A stretch of 64,000 bases of DNA, taken from positions 1,237,501 through 1,301,500 of the forward strand of contig NZ_CP017259.1 in assembly GCF_001735715.1 (NCBI RefSeq), read 5' to 3'. A program made the translations under genes and the position numbers. The notes beneath the pieces are model-generated. The model was not told the DNA's origin, made no database searches, and saw only the letters and a program-made list of their open reading frames with translations. Shown here piece after piece: positions 46,068 through 55,423 of this stretch (its first letter is position 1; each line of letters begins with the position of its first letter). Origin of the DNA: Formosa sp. Hel3_A1_48. GTDB taxonomy: Bacteria > Bacteroidota > Bacteroidia > Flavobacteriales > Flavobacteriaceae.

Positions 46068-47425
46068 TGAGCAGTTTCAGACAAGGACGTTATTCGTGGC
46101 TGATTAAGCCTATTTTTCACACCATTGATCTAACAGTAATCAATGTGGTAGCGGCTTTGTGTCTCTTTCCTCAAGCATTTTCTTTAAGATATACCGTGAC
46201 TATTTCTTTGGGCTGGGTTGTTACAGCCCTTATTTCAAAATTTTATGAAGTTCACCGTTATTCAAGCGCTCTTCGTGTCTATAACCTTTTAGTACGTCAA
46301 GCGTTGTTTTTTTCATTACTGGTGTTTGCCTATGAAGGAGTTTTTCCACAATCTAACCTTAACCCAGTTCTGATTTTAAGATATATTATTTTCTGTTTTC
46401 TTTTTATATCATTGTTTAAGTATCTGTTATTTTTTCTTTTAAAGAATTATAGAGCTTATCTAAAAGGGAATACACGAAGAACAATTATTCTTGGAGACAG
46501 CAAAGAAGCAAAGGATCTTGAGTTGTTTTTCAAGAATAATCCTGAGTCAGGCTTTATTAACACAAAAACCGTGTCCTTTAAAAAAAGAGAGAAGATAGAC
46601 TTAAACACACTTTTTAGTTATATCAAAGCTGAAAGTGTTGATGAAATTTACTGCTCACTTTCTGAAATAGAAGCTGTTGATGTGAAAGCGATTACAAAAT
46701 TTGCAGACAATAATTTGAAAGTTGTCAAATTCGTCCCAGAGCAAAATACTGTCCTCAACCAAGACCTAAAGCGCGATTTTTACGGGATGGTTCCTGTCTT
46801 AGAATTCAGAACCATTCCTTTGGATGATTCTTTCAACCTAGCCCTGAAGCGACTGTTTGATATTGGTTTTTCTTTGCTGATTATCGTTCTAATCCTGTCT
46901 TGGTTGACCCCCTTATTAGCACTTCTCATAAAGATTGAATCTAGGGGGCCAGTGTTCTTTTCTCAGCTTCGAAATGGCTATAATTACAAGTCATTTACTT
47001 GTTTTAAGTTCAGATCAATGGTTATAAATGATAAAGCAAATGTTATTCAAGTATCAAAAGCGGACCAAAGGATTACTAAACTGGGCAAAATTATGCGTCA
47101 AACCAGTATGGATGAACTCCCCCAATTTTTCAATGTGCTCATAGGCGATATGTCTGTTGTTGGGCCACGACCACATATGCTAAGCCATACAGAAATGTAT
47201 GCCAATAAAGTTGATAAATTTATGGTACGTCACTTTGTAAAACCGGGGATTACGGGCCTGGCACAAGTGAGTGGATATAGAGGCGAAGTAGAGACGGACA
47301 AAGATATTATTGGTCGGGTGAAATACGATATTTTTTATATAGAAAATTGGTCTATATTTTTGGACCTAAAAATTATTATTCAAACTATTATTAAAGCCAT
47401 TAAAGGCGACGAAAAAGCATATTAA
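46067..47425 (+). CDS. Undecaprenyl-phosphate sugar phosphotransferase (WcaJ-like)
   Basis: Initiating enzyme of lipid-linked glycan synthesis, 452 residues. The N-terminal part has four to five membrane segments and a Rossmann-like domain (RTIILGDSKEAKD). The C-terminal bacterial sugar transferase domain starts with LKRLFDIGFS and contains KFRSM, the diagnostic DELPQFFNVL and VGPRPHM. It transfers a hexose-1-phosphate (often glucose or galactose) to undecaprenyl phosphate; the donor is not readable. The start is GTG at 46067, overlapping the previous stop by one base. Confidence 0.9.
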   Translation: MSSFRQGRYSWLIKPIFHTIDLTVINVVAALCLFPQAFSLRYTVTISLGWVVTALISKFYEVHRYSSALRVYNLLVRQALFFSLLVFAYEGVFPQSNLNPVLILRYIIFCFLFISLFKYLLFFLLKNYRAYLKGNTRRTIILGDSKEAKDLELFFKNNPESGFINTKTVSFKKREKIDLNTLFSYIKAESVDEIYCSLSEIEAVDVKAITKFADNNLKVVKFVPEQNTVLNQDLKRDFYGMVPVLEFRTIPLDDSFNLALKRLFDIGFSLLIIVLILSWLTPLLALLIKIESRGPVFFSQLRNGYNYKSFTCFKFRSMVINDKANVIQVSKADQRITKLGKIMRQTSMDELPQFFNVLIGDMSVVGPRPHMLSHTEMYANKVDKFMVRHFVKPGITGLAQVSGYRGEVETDKDIIGRVKYDIFYIENWSIFLDLKIIIQTIIKAIKGDEKAY

Positions 47426-47428
47426 CCA

Positions 47429-48700
47429 ATGAACGTTTTAGTATTAGGATCAGGAGGAAGAGAGCATACCTTTGCTTGGAAAATTGCAAAGAGCCCATTG
47501 TGTGCCGACTTGTATGTAGCGCCAGGCAATTCTGGAACTGCATCAATTGCAACAAATTTAGATATTTCAGTTACTGATTTTGAAGGCATAAAATCTGCAG
47601 TTTTAAGCCATAACATAGAAATGCTTGTTGTGGGCCCAGAAGACCCTTTGGTGAATGGCGTACATGATTTCTTTTTAAATGATGATGCTTTGAAACATGT
47701 TGCCGTAATTGGCCCTCAAAAAGCTGCTGCTACATTAGAGGGAAGTAAAGAATTTGCTAAAGAATTTTTATTTCGCCATAATATTCCCACTGCGGCCTAT
47801 CAAAGTTTTACAGCTAATGACCTTGAAAAAGGGTTTTCTTTTTTGGAAACACTTTCACCACCTTATGTCTTAAAAGCCGATGGTCTTGCCGCAGGGAAAG
47901 GTGTTCTAATTATTGATGATCTCGATGAAGCAAAATCTGAACTAAAAAACATGTTAGTGGATTCCAAGTTTGGCGCCGCAAGCAGCAAAGTTGTTATCGA
48001 AGAATTTTTGGACGGCATAGAGCTGAGTTGTTTTGTGCTTACAGATGGAATACATTATAAGCTATTGCCAACGGCAAAAGACTACAAACGCATCGGTGAA
48101 GGTGATACTGGCCTCAATACTGGAGGTATGGGCGCTATCTCTCCAGTTCCTTTTGCTGATGAGGTCCTTTTGAATAAAATTGAAGAACGCATTGTAAAGC
48201 CAACTATCGAAGGGCTTAAAAAGGACAAAACCCCTTATAAAGGATTTATTTTTATCGGATTAATTGTAGTTAATAACGAACCTTTAGTGATCGAATACAA
48301 TGTACGAATGGGTGATCCAGAAACCGAAGCTGTTTTACCGCGCATTAATACAGATTTGATGGAGATTTTTATTGCAATTAAAAATCAGAATTTGAATACA
48401 ATAAATTTAGAAGTCAATCCAAAAACAGCAACGACTGTTGTGCTTGTGTCTGGTGGCTATCCTGAAGCCTATGAAAAAGGAAAAACAATATCGGGGTTTG
48501 AGAATGTACAAGAGGCGATAGTTTTTCATGCTGGAGCACAACACAGCAATGATGAAGTTGTGACTTCTGGAGGCCGAGTGATGGCCATTACAGCTCTTGG
48601 ATTAGACCACAAAGAAGCCCTCAATAAAGCTTACAATGAGATTTCAAAGATAAAATTTGAAGGTATGAATTTCAGAAAAGACCTTGGATTTGATCTATAA
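47429..48700 (+). CDS. purD: Phosphoribosylamine-glycine ligase
   Basis: Second enzyme of de novo purine synthesis, ATP-grasp fold, 423 residues. The N-terminal VLGSGGREHTFAW, the ATP-grasp loop KADGLAAGKGVLI and the metal-binding YNVRMGDPETEAVLP are all present. Length is normal. It follows the WcaJ-like gene by 3 bp and could be read through from the polysaccharide unit. It is convergent with the small minus-strand membrane protein gene. Confidence 0.97.
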   Translation: MNVLVLGSGGREHTFAWKIAKSPLCADLYVAPGNSGTASIATNLDISVTDFEGIKSAVLSHNIEMLVVGPEDPLVNGVHDFFLNDDALKHVAVIGPQKAAATLEGSKEFAKEFLFRHNIPTAAYQSFTANDLEKGFSFLETLSPPYVLKADGLAAGKGVLIIDDLDEAKSELKNMLVDSKFGAASSKVVIEEFLDGIELSCFVLTDGIHYKLLPTAKDYKRIGEGDTGLNTGGMGAISPVPFADEVLLNKIEERIVKPTIEGLKKDKTPYKGFIFIGLIVVNNEPLVIEYNVRMGDPETEAVLPRINTDLMEIFIAIKNQNLNTINLEVNPKTATTVVLVSGGYPEAYEKGKTISGFENVQEAIVFHAGAQHSNDEVVTSGGRVMAITALGLDHKEALNKAYNEISKIKFEGMNFRKDLGFDL

Positions 48701-48922
48701 ATAGGAGTGTGAAGAAATGCTTTTATCCTCTTCATTATTGTCATTGAATGACTTAAGCTGGAGCATCCAATACGTAAAGCTCACCACGAGGATAGCTAAG
48801 AAAACCCATGAAACGAGATTCGCCATCCACCAATTTTCGAGCTCAACCTCTCTTAATACATTAAAAGGAACAAACAATACGGTTTCAAAAAATTCCTGAA
48901 TTCCATTAAAAAAATCTTTCAT
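48695..48922 (-). CDS. Small membrane protein (DUF6341-like)
   Basis: Protein of 75 residues with one central transmembrane helix (LVSWVFLAILVVSFTYWML) and an acidic C-terminal tail. I recall a flavobacterial DUF6341 family with this form located next to purD and DUF6427 genes; the label is tentative. The function is unknown. The C-terminus overlaps the purD stop by 6 bp, convergent. It is transcribed from a promoter that shares a perfect inverted repeat with the divergent gene at 49005. Confidence 0.75.
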   Translation of the reverse strand: MKDFFNGIQEFFETVLFVPFNVLREVELENWWMANLVSWVFLAILVVSFTYWMLQLKSFNDNNEEDKSISSHSYL

Positions 48923-48946
48923 CTTATGGTTTTAAAAGTTTTGTTC

Positions 48947-48979
48947 TTGTGGGTTAGCACAGAATAAGCTTATATTTAC
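48947..48979 (+). promoter_or_regulatory. Candidate promoter for the DUF6427-like gene
   Basis: TTG (48947-48949), 22-base spacer and TATATTTA (48972-48979). The last base deviates from TAnnTTTG. It lies in the left arm of the inverted repeat 48969-48993. Confidence 0.4.
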
Positions 48980-48993
48980 GTTGCAAATATAAG
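48969..48993. repeat. Perfect 9-bp inverted repeat between divergent genes
   Basis: CTTATATTT (48969-48977), 7-base spacer ACGTTGC, AAATATAAG (48985-48993). The two arms hold the back-to-back -7 boxes of the divergent genes and could also be an operator. Confidence 0.65.
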
Positions 48994-49014
48994 TAACACA
49001 TAAGATGATTACAA
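48984..49014 (-). promoter_or_regulatory. Promoter for the DUF6341-like gene
   Basis: On the minus strand TTG (49014-49012), 20-base spacer, TATATTTG (48991-48984). Good match to consensus, with a leader of about 55 bases before the ATG. Confidence 0.55.
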
Positions 49015-49952
49015 GCTTTTTTAGAACATCTAAGCCCTTACACTATTTAATTTTTTTAGTGTTGTTTTTTGCGATTTTTGTCTTTCAGTCTTTTTACAAC
49101 CATAACATCAATCAATCTCCCATAAGTTACCTCACTCTTTTTGGTGTTTTTTTCCTGTTTTTAGTAACCTTTTTTGTTTATGTTTTTATCATCACAAAAA
49201 ATGACTTAACCCAAAAAAACAGTTTTGCTGCACTTTATCTTTGCTTGTTTATTGGAATCCTACCGCAGTTTTTTTTAACACCTATTGTAATGCTATCCAA
49301 TCTTTTTGTTTTATTAGGCCTAAGACGAATATTCAGCTTAAAGAAAAATCTAAATACAAAAAAGAAGCTATTTGATGCTGGCTTTTGGATTGCTTTAGCA
49401 ACTATTTTCTATCCTTGGTCCGTACTGTACTTTGTCCCTTTATTTGTCGCAATATTAATGATCACTTCAGATTATTTTAAAAACACTTTTGCCGTTTTTT
49501 TTGGCGCTTTAAGCGTAAGCTTAACAGCGTTTTTTTTTATTTTTTTTTTAAATAAGGATTTTGATATTTGGCTCAAACAGATGCCACAAATCAACTTAGA
49601 CCTCTCAATTTATTATGATTTGATCACTTTTTTTCCTTTAGCAATATTGCTAATATCATCTTTATGGGGAATCTCTAGTTTGTTCAATAAAATGGTATTT
49701 AAAACATCAAAATCCCGTTTTGTATACTTTATTTTATTTTCTGCTCTTGTAATCGGCCTTATTATTCCATTGGTTTCAGAAAACAAATCAATGGCAGATT
49801 TTATTTTTTTAGTTTTTCCCTTGGCAATTGTTATGGCAAATAACACAGAACAGACCCATTCACAATGGTTACCAAGCGTTTTTATTTTACTTCTTTTTGG
49901 GACAGCTGTACTCAAAACAGGCCTCAATATTCAGAACCTTCTTAATTTTTAA
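49005..49952 (+). CDS. DUF6427-like polytopic membrane protein
   Basis: Integral membrane protein of 315 residues with about eight to nine hydrophobic segments and no soluble domain or catalytic motif that I recognise. I associate this layout and neighbourhood (next to purD and a DUF6341-like gene) with DUF6427 of Flavobacteriaceae. The function is unknown. Divergent promoter shared with the 48695-48922 gene; the start ATG at 49005 is 25 bases after the weak -7 box. Confidence 0.75.
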   Translation: MITSFFRTSKPLHYLIFLVLFFAIFVFQSFYNHNINQSPISYLTLFGVFFLFLVTFFVYVFIITKNDLTQKNSFAALYLCLFIGILPQFFLTPIVMLSNLFVLLGLRRIFSLKKNLNTKKKLFDAGFWIALATIFYPWSVLYFVPLFVAILMITSDYFKNTFAVFFGALSVSLTAFFFIFFLNKDFDIWLKQMPQINLDLSIYYDLITFFPLAILLISSLWGISSLFNKMVFKTSKSRFVYFILFSALVIGLIIPLVSENKSMADFIFLVFPLAIVMANNTEQTHSQWLPSVFILLLFGTAVLKTGLNIQNLLNF

Positions 49953-49966
49953 GTCAAGATTTACAC

Positions 49967-49974
49967 TATATTTG
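49967..49974 (+). promoter_or_regulatory. Candidate -7 box for the DUF4254 gene
   Basis: TATATTTG, 17 bases before the ATG at 49992. No clear -33 TTG, so only partly supported. Confidence 0.4.
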
Positions 49975-49991
49975 CAGCATAATTATACACT

Positions 49992-50600
49992 ATGTTTTCC
50001 AAGAAAGCCAATACAATTTTTCAAGATGTAATTGCCACTTATAAAAAGGCGGATACTGTCGATCAGCCATTTCACAACAAATATGATAAAGACCAGGACC
50101 TCATCGGTCATTTATTGTACAGAAAGTGCTGGATCGACACGGTTCAATGGGCTTATGAAGATATTATTCGCGACCCCAATATTGACCCTGTTACAGCTTT
50201 AAAACTAAAGCGCATGATTGATGCTTCAAATCAAGACCGAACCGATACAGTGGAATTTATTGACAGCTATTTTTTAGAGTTATACAAAAAGGTTCAGCCA
50301 AAAAGTACGGCCAAAATCAACTCTGAAAGTCCAGCTTGGGCAATTGACCGCCTTTCTATTTTAGCGCTTAAAATTTACCACATGCACCTCGAAACGGTAC
50401 GTGCTGATGCTACAGGCGAACACAAAGCAGCCTGTCAGAAAAAGTTAGACATTTTATTAGAGCAACGTCTGGATCTTTCTACTGCCATAGATGACCTTTT
50501 AGGGGCTATTGCCAATGGCGATAAATACATGAAGGTGTACAAGCAAATGAAAATGTACAATGATGACGAACTAAATCCTGTTTTAAGAGGAACAAAATAA
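49992..50600 (+). CDS. DUF4254 domain protein
   Basis: Cytoplasmic, mostly helical protein of 202 residues matching DUF4254 as I remember it: an early LIGHLLYRKCWIDTVQWAYED segment and RMIDASNQDRTD. No enzymatic motif is visible. It is 7 bp upstream of a GT9 glycosyltransferase gene, an arrangement I recall from other Bacteroidota, so a role in lipopolysaccharide core assembly is possible but unproven. Confidence 0.85.
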   Translation: MFSKKANTIFQDVIATYKKADTVDQPFHNKYDKDQDLIGHLLYRKCWIDTVQWAYEDIIRDPNIDPVTALKLKRMIDASNQDRTDTVEFIDSYFLELYKKVQPKSTAKINSESPAWAIDRLSILALKIYHMHLETVRADATGEHKAACQKKLDILLEQRLDLSTAIDDLLGAIANGDKYMKVYKQMKMYNDDELNPVLRGTK

Positions 50601-50607
50601 TTTATTC

Positions 50608-51630
50608 TTGCGCGAGGACCCACAACATATACTGGTCATTAGATTTTCATCTTTAGGGGATGTGGCGATGATAGTTCCTGTAATAAGTGCCCTTATTAAA
50701 AGCCACCCAAATGCAAAAATAGCTGTACTCACCAAGACTCAATTTACTCCTCTTTTTAAGCATCTGCCCACTGTTGAGGTTATTGGAGTTGACTTGAAAA
50801 AACAGTACAAAGGACTTCTTGGCCTGTTCCAGCTTTCTAAAAAAATAAAGGCCCTTAGAGTAAATGCAGTTGCTGATTTACACTATGTTTTGCGGACCAA
50901 GGTACTGCGCATTTTACTTCCCGGGCTCAATTGGGCCATTTTGGACAAAGGACGTAAAGAAAAAAAACAATTAATTACAGGAAAAATATTTAAACCCTTA
51001 AAGCCTGTTGTCGAACGTTATGCTGATGTATTTCGTCAACTTGGGTTTGACCTCTCATTAAGCACACCAGATTTTCCAATAGCTCAGCCACTTTCCAAAG
51101 AAATTCAATCCCTATTAAAAGAATGCCCACAGCCCTATATTGGAATTGCCCCGTTTGCTGCCTACTCTTCAAAGACATATTCTTTGGATAAAATGAAAGC
51201 GGTTATAGATCATTTTTCTAAAACTGGCGCTACTGTTGTTTTGTTTGGAGGCGGACAAGCAGAGGTGCAAAAGCTAAATGAGATTACGAATTTATTCCCA
51301 AATGTAATTTCGGTGGCTGGCCGACTTTCCCTGGATGATGAGTTAAAATTAATTGGCCATTTAAAAGCAATGCTGGCTATGGATTCAGGCAACGCGCACA
51401 TGGCGGCTTTAATGGGTATACAGGTCCTGACTTTATGGGGAGTTACTCATCCATTTTCTGGGTTCAAGCCCTTTAATCAGTCTCTTAAAAATTGCTTGGT
51501 TGCAGACCGAAATAAATTTCCAAGAATACCGACTTCAGTTTACGGTAAACACTACCCAAAGGGTTATGAAAAAGCGATAGATAGCATTTCTGAAAAAGAC
51601 ATTATAGCGGCTATTGAAAAAATAGTCTAA
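50608..51630 (+). CDS. Glycosyltransferase family 9 (heptosyltransferase-like)
   Basis: GT9 protein of 340 residues, related to ADP-heptose:LPS heptosyltransferases acting at the inner membrane on lipid A-core. The N-terminal IRFSSLGDVAMIVPV and the C-terminal MDSGNAHMAALMG nucleotide-site motifs are both clear. The start is TTG at 50608; the next ATG (in AMIVPV) would cut the glycine motif, so TTG is preferred. Its stop overlaps the stop of the convergent reductase gene by three bases. Confidence 0.87.
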   Translation: MREDPQHILVIRFSSLGDVAMIVPVISALIKSHPNAKIAVLTKTQFTPLFKHLPTVEVIGVDLKKQYKGLLGLFQLSKKIKALRVNAVADLHYVLRTKVLRILLPGLNWAILDKGRKEKKQLITGKIFKPLKPVVERYADVFRQLGFDLSLSTPDFPIAQPLSKEIQSLLKECPQPYIGIAPFAAYSSKTYSLDKMKAVIDHFSKTGATVVLFGGGQAEVQKLNEITNLFPNVISVAGRLSLDDELKLIGHLKAMLAMDSGNAHMAALMGIQVLTLWGVTHPFSGFKPFNQSLKNCLVADRNKFPRIPTSVYGKHYPKGYEKAIDSISEKDIIAAIEKIV

Positions 51631-52682
51631 ACATCATCAAAATCGATATGTATAACAGCTGATGTTGGAACGGCTTGACAACTAAGCACAAGGCCTTCTG
51701 CGACTTCACCATCTGTAAGAACACTATTTTGACGCATTTCAGCAGTTCCTTTTGTGATCCGGCAAATACAGCTACTACATACTCCTCCTTGACAAGAATA
51801 AGGGACATCAACATCATGCTTCAGTGCGGCCTCAAGAATGGTTTGCTCTGAATTTACACTAATTTCTGTTGTTTCATCATCTACCAAAACAGTAGCTTTG
51901 GTGGGGCCACTAGGTATCGAAACTTGGGCTTCAGCAACTGTTGTTGTAGCAGTAAAAAGTTCGAACAATATATCATCCTCAGACACATTGTGTTGCAAAA
52001 GAACTTCTTTAACGGTATGTATCATTTTCTCAGGGCCGCACAAATAGAAGGCCGATGTTTGATCAATATTAATTAGATTCTTTAAGCTGTAATTTGTATT
52101 TCCTTTATCAATTCTTCCAAAAAGCGCGCTCTCACCTTGTGCTTGACTGTATACATACTGAAGCTCAAAACGAGTTGGGTATTGTGTTTTCAAATCGTGA
52201 AGCGTTTTAAAAAAAATTGTTTCTTCAGGTGTTTTGTTTCCGTAAACAAGAACAAACTTTTGGCTAGTGTTCGTGTCCAATACAGTTTTCAAAATACTCA
52301 TAATTGGGGTTATCCCGCTTCCTGCAGCAAAAGCGACAATAGTGTTTTGACGATTAGAATTTGTTGTATATGTGAAGCGGCCTTTTGGAGGTGCTACAGC
52401 GATAGACTCCCCTACTTTAAGTTCTTGGTTAGCAAAAGACGAAAATATTCCATTTTCGATTTCTTTGATGGTAACGGTCAACTCATTACTTCTAGGGCTT
52501 GAGCTAATAGAGTAGTCACGGCGTATCTCTTGACCATCAATTTTAGTTTTTAAGGTTAGATACTGGCCCGCCTCAAAGGCATATGTGTTCTTTAATGATT
52601 CCGGGACATCAAAACTAATGCTTACTGCTTTAGAAGTTTCACGCTGAATTTTGCTTATAACAAGGGTGTTAAATGTAGCCAT
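51627..52682 (-). CDS. PaaE-like ferredoxin-NAD(P)H reductase with 2Fe-2S domain
   Basis: Three-domain oxidoreductase of 351 residues: an FAD-binding beta-barrel (RRDYSISSSP), an NAD(P)-binding domain (AAGSGITPIMSIL) and a C-terminal plant-type ferredoxin domain with the cluster cysteines in YSCQGGVCSSC and a later SCQ. It resembles the reductase subunit of phenylacetyl-CoA epoxidase, but no other paa genes are nearby, so it may serve another oxygenase or desaturase. Tail-to-tail overlap with the GT9 gene. Confidence 0.87.
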   Translation of the reverse strand: MATFNTLVISKIQRETSKAVSISFDVPESLKNTYAFEAGQYLTLKTKIDGQEIRRDYSISSSPRSNELTVTIKEIENGIFSSFANQELKVGESIAVAPPKGRFTYTTNSNRQNTIVAFAAGSGITPIMSILKTVLDTNTSQKFVLVYGNKTPEETIFFKTLHDLKTQYPTRFELQYVYSQAQGESALFGRIDKGNTNYSLKNLINIDQTSAFYLCGPEKMIHTVKEVLLQHNVSEDDILFELFTATTTVAEAQVSIPSGPTKATVLVDDETTEISVNSEQTILEAALKHDVDVPYSCQGGVCSSCICRITKGTAEMRQNSVLTDGEVAEGLVLSCQAVPTSAVIHIDFDDV

Positions 52683-52698
52683 CTATTTTTATTTGGAA

Positions 52699-52706
52699 CA
52701 AAAATA
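52699..52706 (-). promoter_or_regulatory. Candidate -7 box for the PaaE-like gene
   Basis: The minus strand reads TATTTTTG, 16 bases before the ATG. No -33 TTG at the expected distance. The rest of the 213-bp gap before SprE shows no confident element. Confidence 0.35.
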
Positions 52707-52895
52707 CTAAAGTTTGAAGATGAACTTTAGTTAACATACCGCCAAAATTTTTGTTTTTTGTGAAAAACGTAAGTTCTCAAATTATACTAAATTCAGGCAA
52801 ATAGTTAGATTTATTCAAAAAGATGAGTATTTTTACAGACCTTGTATACAATTTATAGATAGTTTTAAGTTATAAACATCAAAAACGTCCCAGAG

Positions 52896-55412
52896 TTGAG
52901 ACAGACATTCAAATATATTCTAAGTTTTTCAGCAATTGCATTTATTTTTACGAGCTGCTCGCAAAAAAAAGATAAATTCATCAACCGCAATTGGCACTCT
53001 CTAAACACAAAGTACAATATTTTATATAATGGAAATCTAGCACTAGATGCAGGGCTTAAGGATATTGAAGACTCATATCAAGACAATTACTGGGCAATTC
53101 TACCTGTAGAGCGCTTGAGCTTTTCCGAAGATCTTTTTTCAGAATTCAACAATCAAAATGCGAATTTTGAACGCGCTGAGCAAAAGGCTATTAAAGCGGT
53201 TCAAAAACACGGAATGAACATCAAGGGCAAAGAAAAAAACCCTCAAATTGACGAAGCATACCTCCTTCTGGGCAAGTCGCGCTATTACAGTGGACGATTT
53301 ATACCAGCGCTTGAAGCGTTCAATTATATTTTGTTTAAATACCCTGGTAGTAGTAATATTAACTCAGCTAAGATTTGGCGTGCAAAAACAAATTTACGTC
53401 TAGAAAATGAAGCTACAGCCCTAGAGAATTTAAAAGCATTAATTGAAAAAAAGCAATTATCGAAAGAGGATCAAGTAGATGCCCAAGCGACTTTGGCTCA
53501 ACTCTATTTGAATACAAAACGTGTGGACTCAGCTCTTTTACATCTCAGAAACGCCTACACGCTTACTAAAAGCAAGCCTTTGAGAGGTCGACTCCATTTT
53601 ATTGAAGGCCAAATTTTTAATGAACTTGGTAAAAAGGACAGTGCTGATCTAGCGTTTCAAAAAGTTATTGAGCTAAAGCGCAGCGTTCCTATGGCGTATC
53701 GAGTAAATGCGTTTTTGGAACAGATTCACAATTTTGATTACTCCAATGGCGATCGTGAAGAACTAAGTACATTATTGTCTGATATGGAAGACAACAGAGA
53801 ATATCGCCCATATTTGGACCGTATCCACCACACAATAGCAAAGCACCATTTGAAACGCGAGAATGACTCTCTTGCCATTGCTTATTTCAACAAATCTTTA
53901 AGAACAGATTCCAAGGATACTTTCTTAACAGCATTGAACTACCACAATATTGCTGACCTCTATTTTGATGACTCAAGATATACAAGAGCAGGCACATATT
54001 ACGACAGTACTCATGTAAATTACAAGAAGAATTCAAAGCCTTACCGCGCAGTTAAAAAACGGCTGGACAATTTACAAGACGTCATTTATTACGAAGCTAT
54101 TGCGCAGGCAAATGATAGTGTTTTAAATCTTGTTGCTATGTCAAAAAGCGAACAAGAAGACTATTTTGAGAGGCTCATCAAAGAATTAAAAGCTGAGCAA
54201 GAACAAAAAAGTACTGCACAAAACAACTATATAAATCCCTCGACAAGCTTTGGATCTAAAAATGCATCAAGTAAAGGAAAGTTTTATTTTTACGAAACGG
54301 CAACAGTCGCTTATGGTAAAAATGCATTTGCCAATGTTTGGGGGAAACGTCCGCTGGCGGATAATTGGCGATGGTCTAAAAAAACAATTTCTGGTGAGGT
54401 ATCAAAATCAATGGCCTCTAAAGCAGAGGGAGAAACGAATAAAGATATTTTAACCGTCAGTTATTATTTAAATCTAATACCAGCAGATTCTGCTCAAATC
54501 GATAGTATTGCCAAAGAGCGAAATTTTGCATACTACCAATTGGGATTGATTTATAAAAACAAATTTAAAGACTATCAGCGCTCTGTAGACAAATTGGAAG
54601 CCCTTCTTGATCAAACCCCAGAAGACCGCTTGGTTTTACCCGCAAAATATAATCTTTATAAAGCATACACATTGCTTCCAAATTTAGGACTAGCCACGCA
54701 GATCAAGGATGAGATTATACGCGATTACCCCACCTCAAGGTATGCCCAAATACTCAAAAACCCAGCAGCGGTTTTAGCTGGCGATGAAAAAGGACCAGAG
54801 GCTGTATATAAAGCTCTTTTTGAAAAGTTTGAGGCCAGTGCTTATCAAGAAGTGATTGACTCCTGTGCTAATGAAATCATTCGATTTGAAGGGGATGAGA
54901 TTGTTCCTAAGTTCGAATTGTTAAAAACCAGCGCAAAGGGGCGTCTCTATGGGTTTGGGGAGTACAAAGAAGGCCTCAATTATATTGCATTGAATTACCC
55001 TAATAGTCCTGAAGGCAAACAAGCCCAAGAGTTAATAGATAATGTGCTTTCAAACTTAGAAAACGACGATTTTAAAAATTTATCTGAGGGTAAAAATTTT
55101 AAAACGATTTACCAATTTAACGCTCAAGAGCAGGAGCTTATCAATACGTTTAAAAAGGAACTTGCCAAGGTACTTGAGGACGAAGAGGTCCTTAGTTTGA
55201 AGGTCTCTGAGGATGTGTTCAATAAAAATACTACATTTGTAGTTGTTCATGGCTTGAGAAGTATTCAAGGGGCAAGAGGATTTGCGGAGTTAATTGACAT
55301 AGAAGACAATGAAATTTTAGCACAGCCAAGTTTTGCAATATCATCTGAAAACTACAGGATACTTCAAATACACAAAGCCCTTGATCGATATTTAGAAAAG
55401 CGAGAAAATTAA
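52896..55412 (+). CDS. sprE: Gliding motility/type IX secretion TPR lipoprotein SprE (PorW)
   Basis: Lipoprotein of 838 residues. The signal ends in FIFTSCSQ (Cys21), after which comes NRNWHSLNTKYNILYNGNLAL, a hallmark opening of SprE/PorW as I recall it. Several TPR-like helical repeats follow, for example near residues 120-250 and 550-680. SprE/PorW is needed for gliding and type IX secretion in Flavobacterium and Porphyromonas. The start is TTG at 52896: it alone gives the complete lipoprotein signal. It is followed after 11 bp by the bactofilin gene. Confidence 0.85.
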   Translation: MRQTFKYILSFSAIAFIFTSCSQKKDKFINRNWHSLNTKYNILYNGNLALDAGLKDIEDSYQDNYWAILPVERLSFSEDLFSEFNNQNANFERAEQKAIKAVQKHGMNIKGKEKNPQIDEAYLLLGKSRYYSGRFIPALEAFNYILFKYPGSSNINSAKIWRAKTNLRLENEATALENLKALIEKKQLSKEDQVDAQATLAQLYLNTKRVDSALLHLRNAYTLTKSKPLRGRLHFIEGQIFNELGKKDSADLAFQKVIELKRSVPMAYRVNAFLEQIHNFDYSNGDREELSTLLSDMEDNREYRPYLDRIHHTIAKHHLKRENDSLAIAYFNKSLRTDSKDTFLTALNYHNIADLYFDDSRYTRAGTYYDSTHVNYKKNSKPYRAVKKRLDNLQDVIYYEAIAQANDSVLNLVAMSKSEQEDYFERLIKELKAEQEQKSTAQNNYINPSTSFGSKNASSKGKFYFYETATVAYGKNAFANVWGKRPLADNWRWSKKTISGEVSKSMASKAEGETNKDILTVSYYLNLIPADSAQIDSIAKERNFAYYQLGLIYKNKFKDYQRSVDKLEALLDQTPEDRLVLPAKYNLYKAYTLLPNLGLATQIKDEIIRDYPTSRYAQILKNPAAVLAGDEKGPEAVYKALFEKFEASAYQEVIDSCANEIIRFEGDEIVPKFELLKTSAKGRLYGFGEYKEGLNYIALNYPNSPEGKQAQELIDNVLSNLENDDFKNLSEGKNFKTIYQFNAQEQELINTFKKELAKVLEDEEVLSLKVSEDVFNKNTTFVVVHGLRSIQGARGFAELIDIEDNEILAQPSFAISSENYRILQIHKALDRYLEKREN

Positions 55413-55423
55413 AATTATAGATT

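Noticed and set aside
48717-48899. Plus-strand open frame opposite the DUF6341-like gene
   Set aside because: The minus-strand frame has a membrane helix, its own promoter and a family-like form; the plus frame has no recognisable feature.
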